This document shows positions 8,901-17,052 of a stretch of DNA of 53,580 bases, piece after piece. This DNA comes from Terriglobales bacterium. GTDB taxonomy: Bacteria > Acidobacteriota > Terriglobia > Terriglobales > Acidobacteriaceae. The position numbers and the translations under genes are program-made. The notes under the pieces are model-generated. The model was given only the letters and a program-made list of their open reading frames with translations, was not told where the DNA came from and searched no databases. The stretch's first letter is position 1, and each line of letters starts with the position of its first letter. The DNA lies in assembly GCA_035487355.1 (NCBI GenBank), contig DATHMF010000098.1, forward strand, positions 1 through 53,580, in the 5' to 3' direction.

Positions 8901-9201
8901 TGGCCATGCCGCTTTGCGCATTGATGGTAGCCACCGATGGGTTCGAGGAACTCCATGTAACCGAAATTGCTTTACCAGTCTGCTGGGCACCCCTGAAGAA
9001 GCCGGGAGCCGACGCTGTGAACGCCTGGTTGCCACTGACCGCGATGGAAGGATTGGCCGGGCTAATCTGGATCCGCACCGGACCAGCCTGTCCCCGGCAC
9101 CGGGCCGCACTCAACATGAAAAATAAACCGCAAAGAATGAAGGGCAATCCAATCGTGCCGGCAAGCACAACAAATCGCTTCAACAGTCTGGTTTCGCGCA
9201 T
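5998..9201 (-). CDS. secreted Ig/FN3 protein with heparinase II/III-like region
   Basis: 1067 residues. An N-terminal Arg/Lys stretch and a hydrophobic segment (about 12-35) form a signal peptide or anchor. Two bacterial Ig-like (Big_2) domains follow at about 40-125 and 125-210, each with the SWSSSNPSVATI pattern. A fibronectin type III domain lies at about 220-305. The remainder begins HPRIILDGATLAGLRARA and resembles the alpha-toroid plus beta-sheet layout of polysaccharide lyases of the heparinase II/III group. It is probably an extracellular glycan-active enzyme; substrate unknown. Catalytic residues were not assigned. The start at ATG 9201 has an AGGAG upstream; a TTG start 21 nt earlier is possible. 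Confidence 0.75.
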   Translation of the reverse strand: MRETRLLKRFVVLAGTIGLPFILCGLFFMLSAARCRGQAGPVRIQISPANPSIAVSGNQAFTASAPGFFRGAQQTGKAISVTWSSSNPSVATINAQSGMATTTGQGTTSITARHGAFTGSTTLLVGVSTITVSPASQAIPFAGTQQFKATATFGAGGPQDVTRAVAWSSSNTAVATISNAPGSQGLATSRGQGTTTITAAIAGAAPSTASLTVNPPQFPAPPSNLAALAVTSSEIILSWINNANNQTGFKVERKIGSAGTYIQIGTTGANGTGFIDSGLSATTQYYYRVRATNTSGDSPYSNESNATTPGAITGAHPRIILDGATLAGLRARAQANTPEWVALKSVCDSYNGGSVNFPDQNGYPNLPNIGEGYQGSDYYYALLSVGLCYQVARTFDPTNAALYGAKGVDVLMKMSDPAHQLVGGSPIQNRDSGYGIRFYGGALGIGYDWFHDLMNASQQAQVYNDLNMWISDFENNSFEYEHPQSNYFAGYYDAKGMAAIATQGDNPNGNALWNDWYTNQHGARVAPYYNLNMIGGGWPEGFANYGPLGTMNQALPTLAARTAKGLDLIHDTNNPYTFPLDTGDYLMHFTWPSRDFIDDRGTTHTRGDSLWPGTAEPNLYSFLAGFLGMWNSPHAAMMHKYARDVKTVIASQTGQADPWIEFLFWDNNAPEQDYTTLPRSYLAPGISIASARSDWSTGAVWMSFTSGPYVNAPGQGEQSYDSGSLALVKGKNPLLVNVSGWITHQPNGDPGESAIYDDNYGNWDADHTQGNRKLNNTFQVRNLDNGGNVLEHYGQYSLGRVDGVRTNISRFEDGNSYVLAVGEYLEDTYRPFVCGPPISSWSRQIVYLRPNQFVVYDRTTICNAAYDQYLAFHFPANAVAATPPAAGEHRYDVTFGSFSGSVTTVLPANSATNVTDHVAPDPLTWSKIWRLEVRPPGPANANQRWLTVFDLSDTAEQVANATPVNVTSGSVLGALLASPVGAGNSVVLAGSAAFGQNATGTLVYVVPAAQTHHVITDLPPNTTYNIIVNVASNQHTVTVAPAGGGAFTTSANGVLSFNVNVGGAVTP

Positions 9202-9500
9202 CGGCTCCTGCTTTTTCGTCAAAAAATCCTAATAGAGTCCTGGGAGAGGCCTTTCCGGACAGGACGATTCGCACACACTGACAGCCCTGTGAGTTCAATC
9301 CTTCGTGCAATATTTTGGGAAAGGAAAGGCAGATTCATTTGTATCAGCAGCGTCAATTTTGCGTCAACGATATTGCTTGCCCCACCTCACACACTGGTAC
9401 AGTTTTGGGAGTGTACGTTAGAACATGGATGGCGTAGTACCAGCATCGTCGTGGAAAACGAAAATTCTTTTCCAGGAAAAGGTCTTCCACTAAAAAGGCG

Positions 9501-9609
9501 CGGTGCTCGGCTGCGACTTTTGCCCGGCGCTCATCTGGGCTACGGCACGGGTGGGAAGTCCGGGCGCGAACTTTCCTGGGTTCCCAGAGGAAGGAACACA
9601 TTCCACGGG
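9501..9609 (+). repeat. dispersed repeat CCGGCGCTCATCTG family
   Basis: About 100 bp similar to 14611-14730: CTGCG-C/G-TTTTTG, CCGGCGCTCATCTG, GGGTGGGAAGTCC, and GGAACACATTC-like blocks in the same order. Confidence 0.65.
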
Positions 9610-9622
9610 AACATTTTTTCAC

Positions 9623-9715
9623 TCTGTCATCCTGAGCGTAGCCGCGCTTCGCGGCGTAGTCGAAGGACCCGAGGATGTCTCATTCGCCCATGCCGTTGCA
9701 AGGCATTCTCTGAAG
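9623..9715 (+). repeat. GTCATCC dispersed repeat, copy 1
   Basis: Similar to 10120-10212: CTGTCATCC-GAGCGTAGCCG, CGCTTCGCGGCG, GTCGAAGG, then TCTC/CTCGTTCGCC and GGCATTCTCTGAAG. It contains the near-palindrome GCCGCGCTTCGCGGC, which can form a hairpin. Confidence 0.75.
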
Positions 9716-9750
9716 AAACCCTCAGGCTCTTTCCTTGGAGCTGTTTTTAA

Positions 9751-9979
9751 TCCCCCACTTGCTGAAGAAGCCGCATAGCTGCTAAGTCGGCAGTAATCAG
9801 GGACATACCGCGTAAAAATGATGCACTTACAGCTAGTGTCTGACGGTCGTCTATGCCGTCTTACGAGTGTTGCTCTCATTTTTCAAAGACCTCGAACTAA
9901 AGCGGCATGCTAAATGCCGTCAGCCAATTATGAATCATAAACCTCGCAGAATGAGCTTTTTGATATCAGTATGATACCA
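9751..9979 (-). repeat. composite dispersed repeat, copy D
   Basis: Read on the minus strand it starts with GGTATCA-N3-TGATATCAAA, has a GGCATTTAGCATGCC hairpin and TCTTTGAAAA, then CACTAGCTG, GTGATTACT-like and GACTTAGCAGCT blocks, and ends AGCAAGTGGGGGA. It is the shortest of four copies in the window. The surrounding 9202-10274 interval carries repeats only; no gene is supported there. Confidence 0.6.
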
Positions 9980-10119
9980 CTCTAGAAAACTTTCTTTTCT
10001 TTCGCTGCATTGAAAAGAACCCCTCCGGCGGGGGCGCGCTGAAGATGATGTGGGAAAACACACAGTTCTCAGTGGCGTTCACGGCCCAGCAATAGTTTTC
10101 TTGGAGTTGTTCTTTAAGT

Positions 10120-10212
10120 CTGTCATCCAGAGCGTAGCCGCGCTTCGCGGCGAAGTCGAAGGCCCCCGACAACATCTCGTTCGCCTATGCCGCTTCAGGG
10201 CATTCTCTGAAG
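10120..10212 (+). repeat. GTCATCC dispersed repeat, copy 2
   Basis: Second copy of the repeat at 9623-9715, including the hairpin core CCGCGCTTCGCGG. An ATCCGTGAAATCCGCGG motif that also occurs near 52935 follows at about 10230. Confidence 0.75.
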
Positions 10213-10274
10213 GACCAAAACATCCGCGCGATCCGTGAAATCCGCGGTTGCTTTTGGCGCGGCAATCGAACCAA

Positions 10275-11006
10275 CTATCTTGCCACTTGCTGCTTCAGCT
10301 CTTTGAGCTCCGTTTGATATTGGGGTCCCAGCTTCGGGTCCAACTCGATAGCCTTATTCAAGTCACCCAGCGCGCTCTGGAAGTGTTGTTTGCCTTCGTA
10401 GGCGTGGGCGCGGATCACGTATGCGTTGGCCAGCTTGTAATCCAGGTGGATAGCCTGGTTGGCATCTTCGATGGCGTGATCGAAATCGCCTTTCATCCGG
10501 TAATATTCGGCCCGCGTAACCAGCGGCTCGGTATCGTTGGGATCGAGGCGAATGGCCTCGGCCAAGTCCTGAAAGCAGTGATCGTAGTCGCGCTGCACGA
10601 AGTAGACCGCGGCCCGCAGTTCGAACGCGCTATGACCTTTGGGATCAAGACGAATGGCCTCGTTGTAGTCTGCGATGGCGGGCAAGTAGTGGCCCTGGTT
10701 CTGGTAGATCATCCCCCGGAAAATAAAGGCTGGAGCGAACCCGGGATTCAGGCGGATGACCTCGCTGTAATCATCCAGCGCGTTCTGCTGGGCGCCTTTG
10801 CGCTGGTAGGCCAGCCCCCGGCTGCAGAACGCTTCCACATATTGCGGATTCAGGCGGATGGCCTCGCTGTACTCCTTGATAGCTTGATCGTAATCATTCT
10901 TCGCCACGGCGGCCTCGCCCCGGTTGAATGCGTCCAGGCCGGGGTTGGAGTGCGAACACGCCGCGAGCAGCAGCACGGCGACCGGTAACATGCGGAGAAA
11001 TCTCAT
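10275..11006 (-). CDS. TPR-repeat lipoprotein
   Basis: 243 residues. Lipoprotein signal peptide with lipobox LLAAC (Cys about residue 17), then about six tetratricopeptide repeats of 34 residues with the pattern YxxAIxDYxEAIRLxP, covering almost the whole mature chain. Such proteins are membrane-tethered scaffolds in the periplasm or at the outer membrane. Three in-frame ATGs lie close together; ATG 11006 has AGG 6-8 nt upstream and gives a clean signal peptide. No neighbour shares its strand closely, so the partner is unknown. Confidence 0.85.
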   Translation of the reverse strand: MRFLRMLPVAVLLLAACSHSNPGLDAFNRGEAAVAKNDYDQAIKEYSEAIRLNPQYVEAFCSRGLAYQRKGAQQNALDDYSEVIRLNPGFAPAFIFRGMIYQNQGHYLPAIADYNEAIRLDPKGHSAFELRAAVYFVQRDYDHCFQDLAEAIRLDPNDTEPLVTRAEYYRMKGDFDHAIEDANQAIHLDYKLANAYVIRAHAYEGKQHFQSALGDLNKAIELDPKLGPQYQTELKELKQQVAR

Positions 11007-11078
11007 GGGAAACCTCATGTCCAGCGAGAGTCCAATTACAAACTGGATACCGGGTGCTGTCAAATGGCCTGTCTTACA

Positions 11079-11262
11079 CTAAGTTATTCTGGATTTCGGC
11101 CGTAGGATCAAGATCAGCTCTTCAGATTTCAGGCGCGCTTTACGCTTGAGATTGTTGCCCCCTAACGTACTGAATCGGCCAGCAACTACTTTAGCCGTCA
11201 CTTGGAAACGCCGTTCGGCCAACTCTCTGATTTCCTCGCCTGACAGGCCATTGCTGCACTCT
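11079..11262 (-). pseudogene. possible gene remnant
   Basis: On the minus strand a frame reads LSGEEIRELAERRF and then a basic stretch ending RLKSEELILILRPK before TAG at 11079-11081. There is no convincing start or ribosome binding site; the upstream part continues in a different frame. It looks like a decayed end of a small soluble protein gene. The rest of 11007-11490 holds only a heptad tract and an AAAGCCCGGGGGCTTTTT hairpin. Confidence 0.25.
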
Positions 11263-11417
11263 GCATTTGGAAATGTAAACAGAGCGGTGCACTTTGATTG
11301 ACAAACCTTCCATCAGCTTAATCACAGCCGAGGTGGATTGCCCTTTGTTGCTGAAGGCTGACTGAGGACGGTTCACAAGAGGAGGATAAGGGCACGAAGA
11401 AAGCAGTGGCCAACCGC

Positions 11418-11467
11418 CCCAAAGCCCGGGGGCTTTTTCCTGAGAACTGAGAACCGAGGACTGTCTC
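11418..11467 (+). repeat. GC-rich hairpin and heptad tract
   Basis: AAAGCCC-GG-GGGCTTTTT is followed by four 7-nt units at 11440-11467 (CTGAGAA, CTGAGAA, CCGAGGA, CTGTCTC). A related block (GCCAACTGCCCCCCAAAAGCCCGGG) recurs near 14084. Confidence 0.5.
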
Positions 11468-11490
11468 AGACTACGGCGTGACTGCCCCGC

Positions 11491-12180
11491 CTACGGACCT
11501 TGCAGGATCGAGGGGGACTCATTTTTTGATCTCGAGGGCGCCTTGGCCCTGTGAGCCCGCCTACGTTGGCGAGCTGCGTAAGCTGCGACCTTGAGGCGGT
11601 TCCCGCATAGTTGCATGCTGCACCAGCGTCGCGTCCCCTTCTTGCTGGTGTCATAAAAGTGCAGTACACACTGATCACACTTGCGGACGCGGCTGCGCTC
11701 TACACTCGCGAGCAACGTCGCTATGCTGTGCGCCAGCGGGGCAAAGAAGTCTTCGGGTTGGCGCGCTTTGAACCACAGCTCGGTCGCGGACCCGCTTCCG
11801 CCCGTCTTCAGCCTGGTGCGCATGGGATGCTCCGCCATGAGTCTATTGAGTTTGTCTACGGTGGAGTGACGAACTGCACCGCCACCCTCCCACGCAAGAA
11901 CCTGCTTCCTCAGTTTCTCCCGCAGTTCACGTATTGCTTCCAGGGTGCGCTGAGCTCGGGCCGATTTTTCCCATTTTTGCCGAAGATTCGCCGCGTCGCG
12001 AGCACTGAGCAGCTTAGCCGCCTGAAACCAGCGCAAAAGCGCGTTGAAATCAGGCAGTAACTCCATGGGCTCGCCGTTCTGGAGAGGACGCGTGTTCAGC
12101 AAATCCAGAGCCAACTGGTTGCCGACGAAGAGGAATCCGTCTCTCCAGTCGGAATTGTGAATTGTCTTAACCCGGCTCAT
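11491..12180 (-). CDS. CGNR zinc-finger / ABATE-domain transcription regulator
   Basis: 229 residues. The N-terminal part (GNQLALDLLNTRP near residue 22) matches the ABATE domain proposed to bind a ligand. The C-terminal zinc finger has CDQC, then WCSMQLCGNRLKVAAYAARQR; CGNR gives the family its name, and the Arg-rich end suits DNA binding. An AGGT lies before ATG 12180. The gene is divergent from the hydrolase at 12321 with 140 bp between, the usual arrangement for a regulator controlling the neighbouring enzyme gene and itself. Confidence 0.9.
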   Translation of the reverse strand: MSRVKTIHNSDWRDGFLFVGNQLALDLLNTRPLQNGEPMELLPDFNALLRWFQAAKLLSARDAANLRQKWEKSARAQRTLEAIRELREKLRKQVLAWEGGGAVRHSTVDKLNRLMAEHPMRTRLKTGGSGSATELWFKARQPEDFFAPLAHSIATLLASVERSRVRKCDQCVLHFYDTSKKGTRRWCSMQLCGNRLKVAAYAARQRRRAHRAKAPSRSKNESPSILQGP

Positions 12181-12228
12181 ATTTCGACCTGAATAAAGTA
12201 TAACACCGATAATGAATCTTTTTAAAGG

Positions 12229-12264
12229 TTAGCTAATCTGATGTTAAGAACGTGCAAAACGTTC
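12229..12264. promoter_or_regulatory. candidate operators between CGNR regulator and hydrolase
   Basis: Two dyads lie in the divergent intergenic region: TTAGCTAA (12229-12236) and GAACGT-N5-ACGTTC (12248-12253 / 12259-12264). Either could be the binding site of the CGNR regulator. Confidence 0.35.
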
Positions 12265-12320
12265 TGAAACGGCGGCCTAATCAAGCGGCCGCCCCATCCA
12301 ATCTTCTAAGGAGACGCACT

Positions 12321-13196
12321 ATGATCAGGTATCACCATGCCATCGTCGACGGCTTCAAGATTTTTTATCGTGAAGCCGGTCCTAAAACCGCACCCGCCAT
12401 TCTTTTACTGCATGGCTTCCCCACGTCGTCGCACATGTTCCGCGACCTGATTCCGGCCCTGGCCGACCGCTACCATGTGGTCGCACCCGATCTGCCGGGC
12501 TTCGGCTTCTCGGACGCACCCGATCGCAAACAGTTCCGCTACACGTTTGAGAACCTGGCCAAGGTCATCGATGGCTTCACCCAGACAATCGGGCTGGAGC
12601 GTTACGCGATTTATGTCTTCGATTACGGCGCGCCGGTCGGACTGCGGCTTGCATTGGCGCATCCCGAGCGGATCACCGCCATCATCTCGCAGAACGGCAA
12701 CGCCTATGAAGAGGGTCTGAGCCAGGGCTGGAACCCGATCCAAAAATACTGGAAGGAGCCAACTGCGGAGAACCGCGCTGCCTTGCGCGAATTCCTCAGA
12801 CCCGAAGCGACCAAGTGGCAATACCTCCATGGCGTCGAGGATGTGACGCTGGTCGCGCCGGAAGCCTACGAACTCGACTCCGCGCTCCTGGGGCGGCCTG
12901 GGAACGACGAGATCCAGCTCGACCTGTTTCTGGATTATGCCAGCAATGTGGCGCTCTATCCCAAGTTCCAGGAGTATTTCCGCACCAAGCAGCCGCCGCT
13001 GCTGGCGGTTTGGGGCAAGAGCGATCCGTTCTTTCTGCCTCCAGGTGCGGAAGCGTTCAAACGCGACAACCCCAGCGCCGAGGTGCGTTTCTACGACACC
13101 GGCCACTTCGCGCTCGAAACCCACCACCAGGAAATCGCCGGCGCCATTCGAGATTTCCTCGGTCGCAAGGCGGCAACCCAGGTCAAGGCCGCATAG
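12321..13196 (+). CDS. alpha/beta hydrolase with Asp nucleophile (epoxide hydrolase / haloalkane dehalogenase type)
   Basis: 291 residues, typical for the family. The oxyanion motif HGFP is at 31-34. The nucleophile elbow is VFDYGAPVG with Asp101 in the nucleophile place, as in epoxide hydrolases and haloalkane dehalogenases, not the Ser of esterases. The acid is probably Asp235 (WGKSDPFF) and the base His262 (DTGHFALE). It is cytoplasmic, with no signal peptide. AAGGAG lies 8 nt before ATG 12321; the reading upstream of it has no ribosome site. Probably controlled by the divergent CGNR protein. The substrate cannot be read from the sequence. Confidence 0.88.
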   Translation: MIRYHHAIVDGFKIFYREAGPKTAPAILLLHGFPTSSHMFRDLIPALADRYHVVAPDLPGFGFSDAPDRKQFRYTFENLAKVIDGFTQTIGLERYAIYVFDYGAPVGLRLALAHPERITAIISQNGNAYEEGLSQGWNPIQKYWKEPTAENRAALREFLRPEATKWQYLHGVEDVTLVAPEAYELDSALLGRPGNDEIQLDLFLDYASNVALYPKFQEYFRTKQPPLLAVWGKSDPFFLPPGAEAFKRDNPSAEVRFYDTGHFALETHHQEIAGAIRDFLGRKAATQVKAA

Positions 13197-13216
13197 TCAG
13201 TAGTCGCCAAAGAAAA

Positions 13217-13240
13217 ACGCCGGGCTGGTTGGCCCGGCGT
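13217..13240 (+). terminator. terminator of the hydrolase gene
   Basis: Perfect 9-bp stem ACGCCGGGC / GCCCGGCGT with a 6-nt loop, followed by GGCTTTTCATTTTTT. Confidence 0.8.
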
Positions 13241-13283
13241 GGCTTTTCATTTTTTACTTTTACTTTTCGCTTCCCGGCTCGTT

Positions 13284-13428
13284 GAACCAGACCCCCCAGT
13301 ACTGTTTCACCTTGCTTGAGTTGCGAAAACTCTTACTTAATTTCAACTTATTTTTCGCTTCTCCGTTTCGTGAACCAGACCCCCCAGTACTGTTTCACGC
13401 CGCTAGAGTTGCGAAAACTCTTACTTAA
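13284..13428 (+). repeat. tandem pair of 57-bp repeats
   Basis: Copies at 13284-13340 and 13372-13428 (period 88) share GAACCAGACCCCCCAGTACT, GTTTCAC and GTTGCGAAAACTCTTACTTAA. Only a few bases in the middle differ. Confidence 0.9.
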
Positions 13429-13481
13429 ACTTGAATCAGGGCCTGAACCTTGCCGGCCCCGCCTTACATATCTGGCTGGGG

Positions 13482-13781
13482 TTAATTCACCAGCGCCAGA
13501 CTTTCCAATTCCTCTGCTACCGCTTCGTCATCACAGCAGGTGGCTCCCAGCCTGGCTACGCTGGTCCGCGCCGCCTGAGGAGAAACTCCGTAGCCTCGTG
13601 ACCTCAGGAACATTTGAATCATGTCGGCAGATTGCCAGCAGTCGAATTCAGCCGCCCTCTCCTGGAGCGCACCACGTAACAATGAGACGTCGCCCGCGGA
13701 GAACATTTGCTGCGTTTTCTGCTGACTGTCGCGTAAGCTGCTCAGTTCCAAATCTTTCGCTGTTGTCGGCTTGGCTTCCAT
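13482..13781 (-). CDS. small hypothetical protein
   Basis: A 99-residue soluble protein, Ser/Glu/Ala-rich, with no recognised family. The N-terminal half looks helical (LELSSLRDSQQKTQQM); the C-terminal half has GYGVSPQAARTSVARLG, faintly helix-turn-helix-like, then CC. A GGGA about 7 nt before ATG 13781 supports the start. It converges with the hydrolase gene. Could be spurious, but the composition and ribosome site favour a gene. Confidence 0.5.
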   Translation of the reverse strand: MEAKPTTAKDLELSSLRDSQQKTQQMFSAGDVSLLRGALQERAAEFDCWQSADMIQMFLRSRGYGVSPQAARTSVARLGATCCDDEAVAEELESLALVN

Positions 13782-14130
13782 TTTCGTTCCCTTTCTTTCT
13801 TGGGTTGCGGAGGGCCCGGAATTCTTCAGTTTCCTGACCCCCGGATTTCTTTAATTCTCAGGAGAAACTCAACTTGTCTTATGTAATTGCAACCCTCGTG
13901 CCAAACAGCACTCGGACGGCAAGTGTTTAAGAATAAGCTACTTAGATTTGCAGCAGCGGCGGATTGACGGAAATTGGACGAGCCACGTCCAGTTTCTGGA
14001 CTCTCAATTCCATAATCGAGCCACGAATGTTTAACCACAAGGGACACGAAGGGCTGAACCACAAAGGACGCGAAGAAAGCAAGGCCAACTGCCCCCCAAA
14101 AGCCCGGGCCGCCCAACATGGTCCCATTGT

Positions 14131-14507
14131 GGTATCAAAAGTTTGATTTCTCAGAAAACTGCATGCCATCATTGAGAAGCGGTTGCCAGTGAAAAACGAC
14201 CGCAAAAGAACGAAGACAGCATTCAAAAATGCCGGGGCTTAGGCCCGGGTGAGCGCGAAGAGAGCGCCGGATCGCGCGAGCGTAGCGCGAGGGCGAAGCC
14301 GCGAAGCGTTGCGGGAGCCCTTAGAAGAAAGCTCTTTGAAAATTTATTGCCTGACGCGGGTTTCGGCTGTTCCTGAGGACTTGAGGACTGACGACTGAGG
14401 ATTCTCTGGCGACACTAGCTGCAAGTGCACCATATTTCCTCGGTATGTCGTTGATTACTAGAGACTTAGTATCTACACGGCCTGTCTCAGCAAGTGGGTG
14501 AGGGTGT
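14131..14507 (+). repeat. composite dispersed repeat, copy A
   Basis: Starts GGTATCAAAAGTTTGATTTC, includes the shared block CCATCATTGAGAAGCGGTTGCCAG (same as copy B), AATGCCGGGGCT, CTCTTTGAAAA, a heptad tract at 14373-14401, CACTAGCTGCAAGTGCA, GTTGATTACTAGAGACTTAG, and ends CAGCAAGTGGGTGAGGG. No gene is supported between 13782 and 14608. Confidence 0.65.
14373..14401. repeat. heptad-periodic tract (CTGAGGA type)
   Basis: CTGAGGA, an 8-nt variant, CTGACGA and CTGAGGA in succession, inside the composite repeat copy A. Confidence 0.55.
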
Positions 14508-14608
14508 ACGACCTAAAGCTAAAGAAATCAGCGTAAATCTGCATTGATCTGCGGCGAGCTTTTGTTTTGGCTAAAAGCTAAGGCTAAAAGCTTTTCTGAG
14601 AACTATTC

Positions 14609-16870
14609 TCACACCGGTGCGCTGCTCGTCTGCGGTTTTTGTCCGGCGCTCATCTGTGCCACGGCATGGGTGGGAAGTCCAGGGCGTGCACCTTCCGGGG
14701 TTGCCAGGGGAAGAAACACATTCACGCATGTGTAGCTGGCCTCTGGTCTCTGGCTGCTGCGGATGCGGATCACGCCAAGCTGTTTTTCCACAATGCTGTG
14801 CACCATCCACAGTCCCAGGCCGGTGCCTTTAGCGGCTTTGGTCGTGAAGAAGGGCTCGAAGATTTTTTCGCGGTTCTCCGGCGAAATTCCGCACCCGGAA
14901 TCGGCTACGGTGATGCGGATCCCTTTATGGGCAGGCCGGCCCTTACGCCAATCCTGTGATTTCGCGATACGGAAGCGCAGTTTGCCGTTCTTGGGCATGG
15001 CATCCAGAGCATTCAAGATCAGGTTAGAGAACATTTGCCGGAACTCACTGGGATATCCCTGATACGTGCCTTCATAGAGGAACTCGCGTTCCAGGCTTAT
15101 ATGTTGCTGGCGGAAGCGGTGCTTGTGGAAGGCGAGCACCTCTTCGGCAATCTGTGCCGGGTCGAACTCGGTCTTCACATATTCGTGATACAGACCGAGC
15201 GTCTGCTGCACGATGCGCACCACGCGCTCCAGCTCGCTCTGGGCCATCTTGGCGTAGTTGCGGCTGGCCTCATCGAGGTCGCGGCTGAGCACGAGCAGAT
15301 TGATCAGGTTTGAAACCGCCTGCAGCGGATTATTGATCTCGTGGGCCATGGCGGAAGCCATTTGCCCGGTGGCGGCCAGCTTCTCTGACGTCACCAGCGC
15401 CTGGTCGCGCTGCTGGCGGGCGGTGATATCAATGAAAGTCACAACCGCACCCCAGACCTTGCCCTTGAATGACATGGGGTAGGAGGCGCACTCCACCGGA
15501 ATGGACCTGCCGTCTCTGCGCCAGAAAACTTCATCCAGTGCGCGGATTCCCTTCTTGCCCTGCAGCACCTGCTCGATGGCGCACTCTTCAGCCGGATAAA
15601 AATTCCCGTCAGGCCGGCGCCCATGCATCAGCTCGTGAAAATTTTTACCCAGGATTTCCTCACGCGCGTAGCCCAGCATCTCGGCGGCGACACGGTTGAT
15701 CAGGAAGCACGAGCCTTCAGCGTCCACCGCATAGACGCCGTGATCGGTGGATTGCAGCAGCAGGTCAATCTGCTGCAACAAGAGCACGCGCTCCTCCACC
15801 TGGCGGCGATGTTCGCTGATATCGCGATAGACCAGTACCACTCCGGTGATCTTTCCTTGATCGCTGCGAATCGGAGCAGCACAGCCATCAATGGGAATCC
15901 CGCGGCCGTCGTGGGCAAGCAGCAGGGTAGGATGGCCCATCTCGGCGTAGGCATTTGCCCGCAGGACCTGAAGCACGATGTCCTCGGCCGGTTCCAGCGT
16001 GTCTTCTTTGACGATACGATAAACATCTTTCAAGGGACGGCCAAAGGCATCTTCCATGCGCCAGCCGCAGAGCCGTTCCGAGACCGGATTCATAAACATG
16101 ATGCAGCCGCGGTCGTCGGTAGCAATCACCGCATCGCCGATGCTGCGTAGCGTGGTGGCATAGCGTTGGCGGCTCTCCTGCAGCTCCAGGTTTTTCTGCT
16201 GCGCGCCGCTCAGCGCCTCACGGTAATTTTCCGAGAGGTGCCACAGCAGCCTTCGCGAGTAGAACAGCAACAGAGTCCCCAGGAAAATTGCGCTACCCGC
16301 CCCGATCCACAGCGCTTGCTGGGTGTCATAGCGGGTCCGCGATTCGCGTTCGGCCCGCAGCGCGGTTTCCATGGCGATCAACGTGCGGAATTGCTCGCGC
16401 ATGGAATCGAGCAGGAAGGAGTCGTGCCCCTTGGCTTCCAGTTGCAGGTAATCGCCGTGGTTCTGTTTCAACTCCACGGCCTGGTCGCTGGATTGCTGCC
16501 ATTCGTTGGCCAGCCGGCGGATTTCCAGCACTTTCTGGGCTTGCAGGGAATTGCCTGCCACCATGGCGTCGAGCTTATCGAGCGCCTGGGGCAAGCGCTG
16601 GTTGGCGCGCTTGGCCGGCTCCAGCAATAACGGATTTCCAGTCAGCAGAAAACCGCGGTAGGCGGTTTCGCGTTCCACTAATAAGTCCTCAACGGAGTAG
16701 GCCGCCTCAGTGGTTTCGTCGGAGCGGTCAACCACTCGATTGAGATTTTGCAAACGATAGATTTGCCACAGCAGTACGCCCGTAAGCAGAATAAGGACCA
16801 GCGCTGGCAGCAGCATAGCGCGCAGCAACAACGGACGGAAAAGCCTTTGATGAATCCCGATTGCAGTCAT
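14609..16870 (-). CDS. membrane sensor histidine kinase (CHASE3-like, PAS, PAS)
   Basis: 753 residues. Transmembrane segments at about 15-35 and 188-207 flank a helical CHASE3-like extracytoplasmic sensor (VERETAYRGFLLTG). Two PAS domains follow at about 235-355 and 370-490. The dimerisation domain has AMAHEINNPLQ with the phosphoacceptor His510. The ATPase has the N-box NLILNALDAM, G1 VADSGCGIS, F-box FEPFFTT and G2 GTGLGL. It is divergent from the NtrC-type regulator at 17253, probably its partner. The last roughly 39 residues, after the normal kinase end VFLPLA, are encoded by a dispersed repeat (14611-14730), so the C-terminus may have been replaced. Confidence 0.93.
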   Translation of the reverse strand: MTAIGIHQRLFRPLLLRAMLLPALVLILLTGVLLWQIYRLQNLNRVVDRSDETTEAAYSVEDLLVERETAYRGFLLTGNPLLLEPAKRANQRLPQALDKLDAMVAGNSLQAQKVLEIRRLANEWQQSSDQAVELKQNHGDYLQLEAKGHDSFLLDSMREQFRTLIAMETALRAERESRTRYDTQQALWIGAGSAIFLGTLLLFYSRRLLWHLSENYREALSGAQQKNLELQESRQRYATTLRSIGDAVIATDDRGCIMFMNPVSERLCGWRMEDAFGRPLKDVYRIVKEDTLEPAEDIVLQVLRANAYAEMGHPTLLLAHDGRGIPIDGCAAPIRSDQGKITGVVLVYRDISEHRRQVEERVLLLQQIDLLLQSTDHGVYAVDAEGSCFLINRVAAEMLGYAREEILGKNFHELMHGRRPDGNFYPAEECAIEQVLQGKKGIRALDEVFWRRDGRSIPVECASYPMSFKGKVWGAVVTFIDITARQQRDQALVTSEKLAATGQMASAMAHEINNPLQAVSNLINLLVLSRDLDEASRNYAKMAQSELERVVRIVQQTLGLYHEYVKTEFDPAQIAEEVLAFHKHRFRQQHISLEREFLYEGTYQGYPSEFRQMFSNLILNALDAMPKNGKLRFRIAKSQDWRKGRPAHKGIRITVADSGCGISPENREKIFEPFFTTKAAKGTGLGLWMVHSIVEKQLGVIRIRSSQRPEASYTCVNVFLPLATPEGARPGLPTHAVAQMSAGQKPQTSSAPV
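14611..14730. repeat. dispersed repeat CCGGCGCTCATCTG family, overlapping the kinase 3' end
   Basis: Similar to 9501-9609 (CCGGCGCTCATCTG, GGGTGGGAAGTCC, AACACATTC). It encodes the kinase C-terminal tail and stop codon on the minus strand. Confidence 0.65.
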
Positions 16871-17052
16871 ATCACAGTCGGAAGGCGAACCAAGAGGTAA
16901 AGCTTAGTTCCTGGGCACCTGAGACGAGGCGGCGTGTACAACGGTAAGGCCATTATCCGCCAGATATCGTCCGCTCTGCAACCAGCAATAGGCAAAATTT
17001 ACCGGCATGTCGCCAGTTAGGCAGCCCTGAGTTTTTATGGAGGAGCCGGGCC

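Noticed and set aside
13284..13428. CRISPR array
   Set aside because: Only two units, repeat longer than spacer, no cas genes anywhere in the window.
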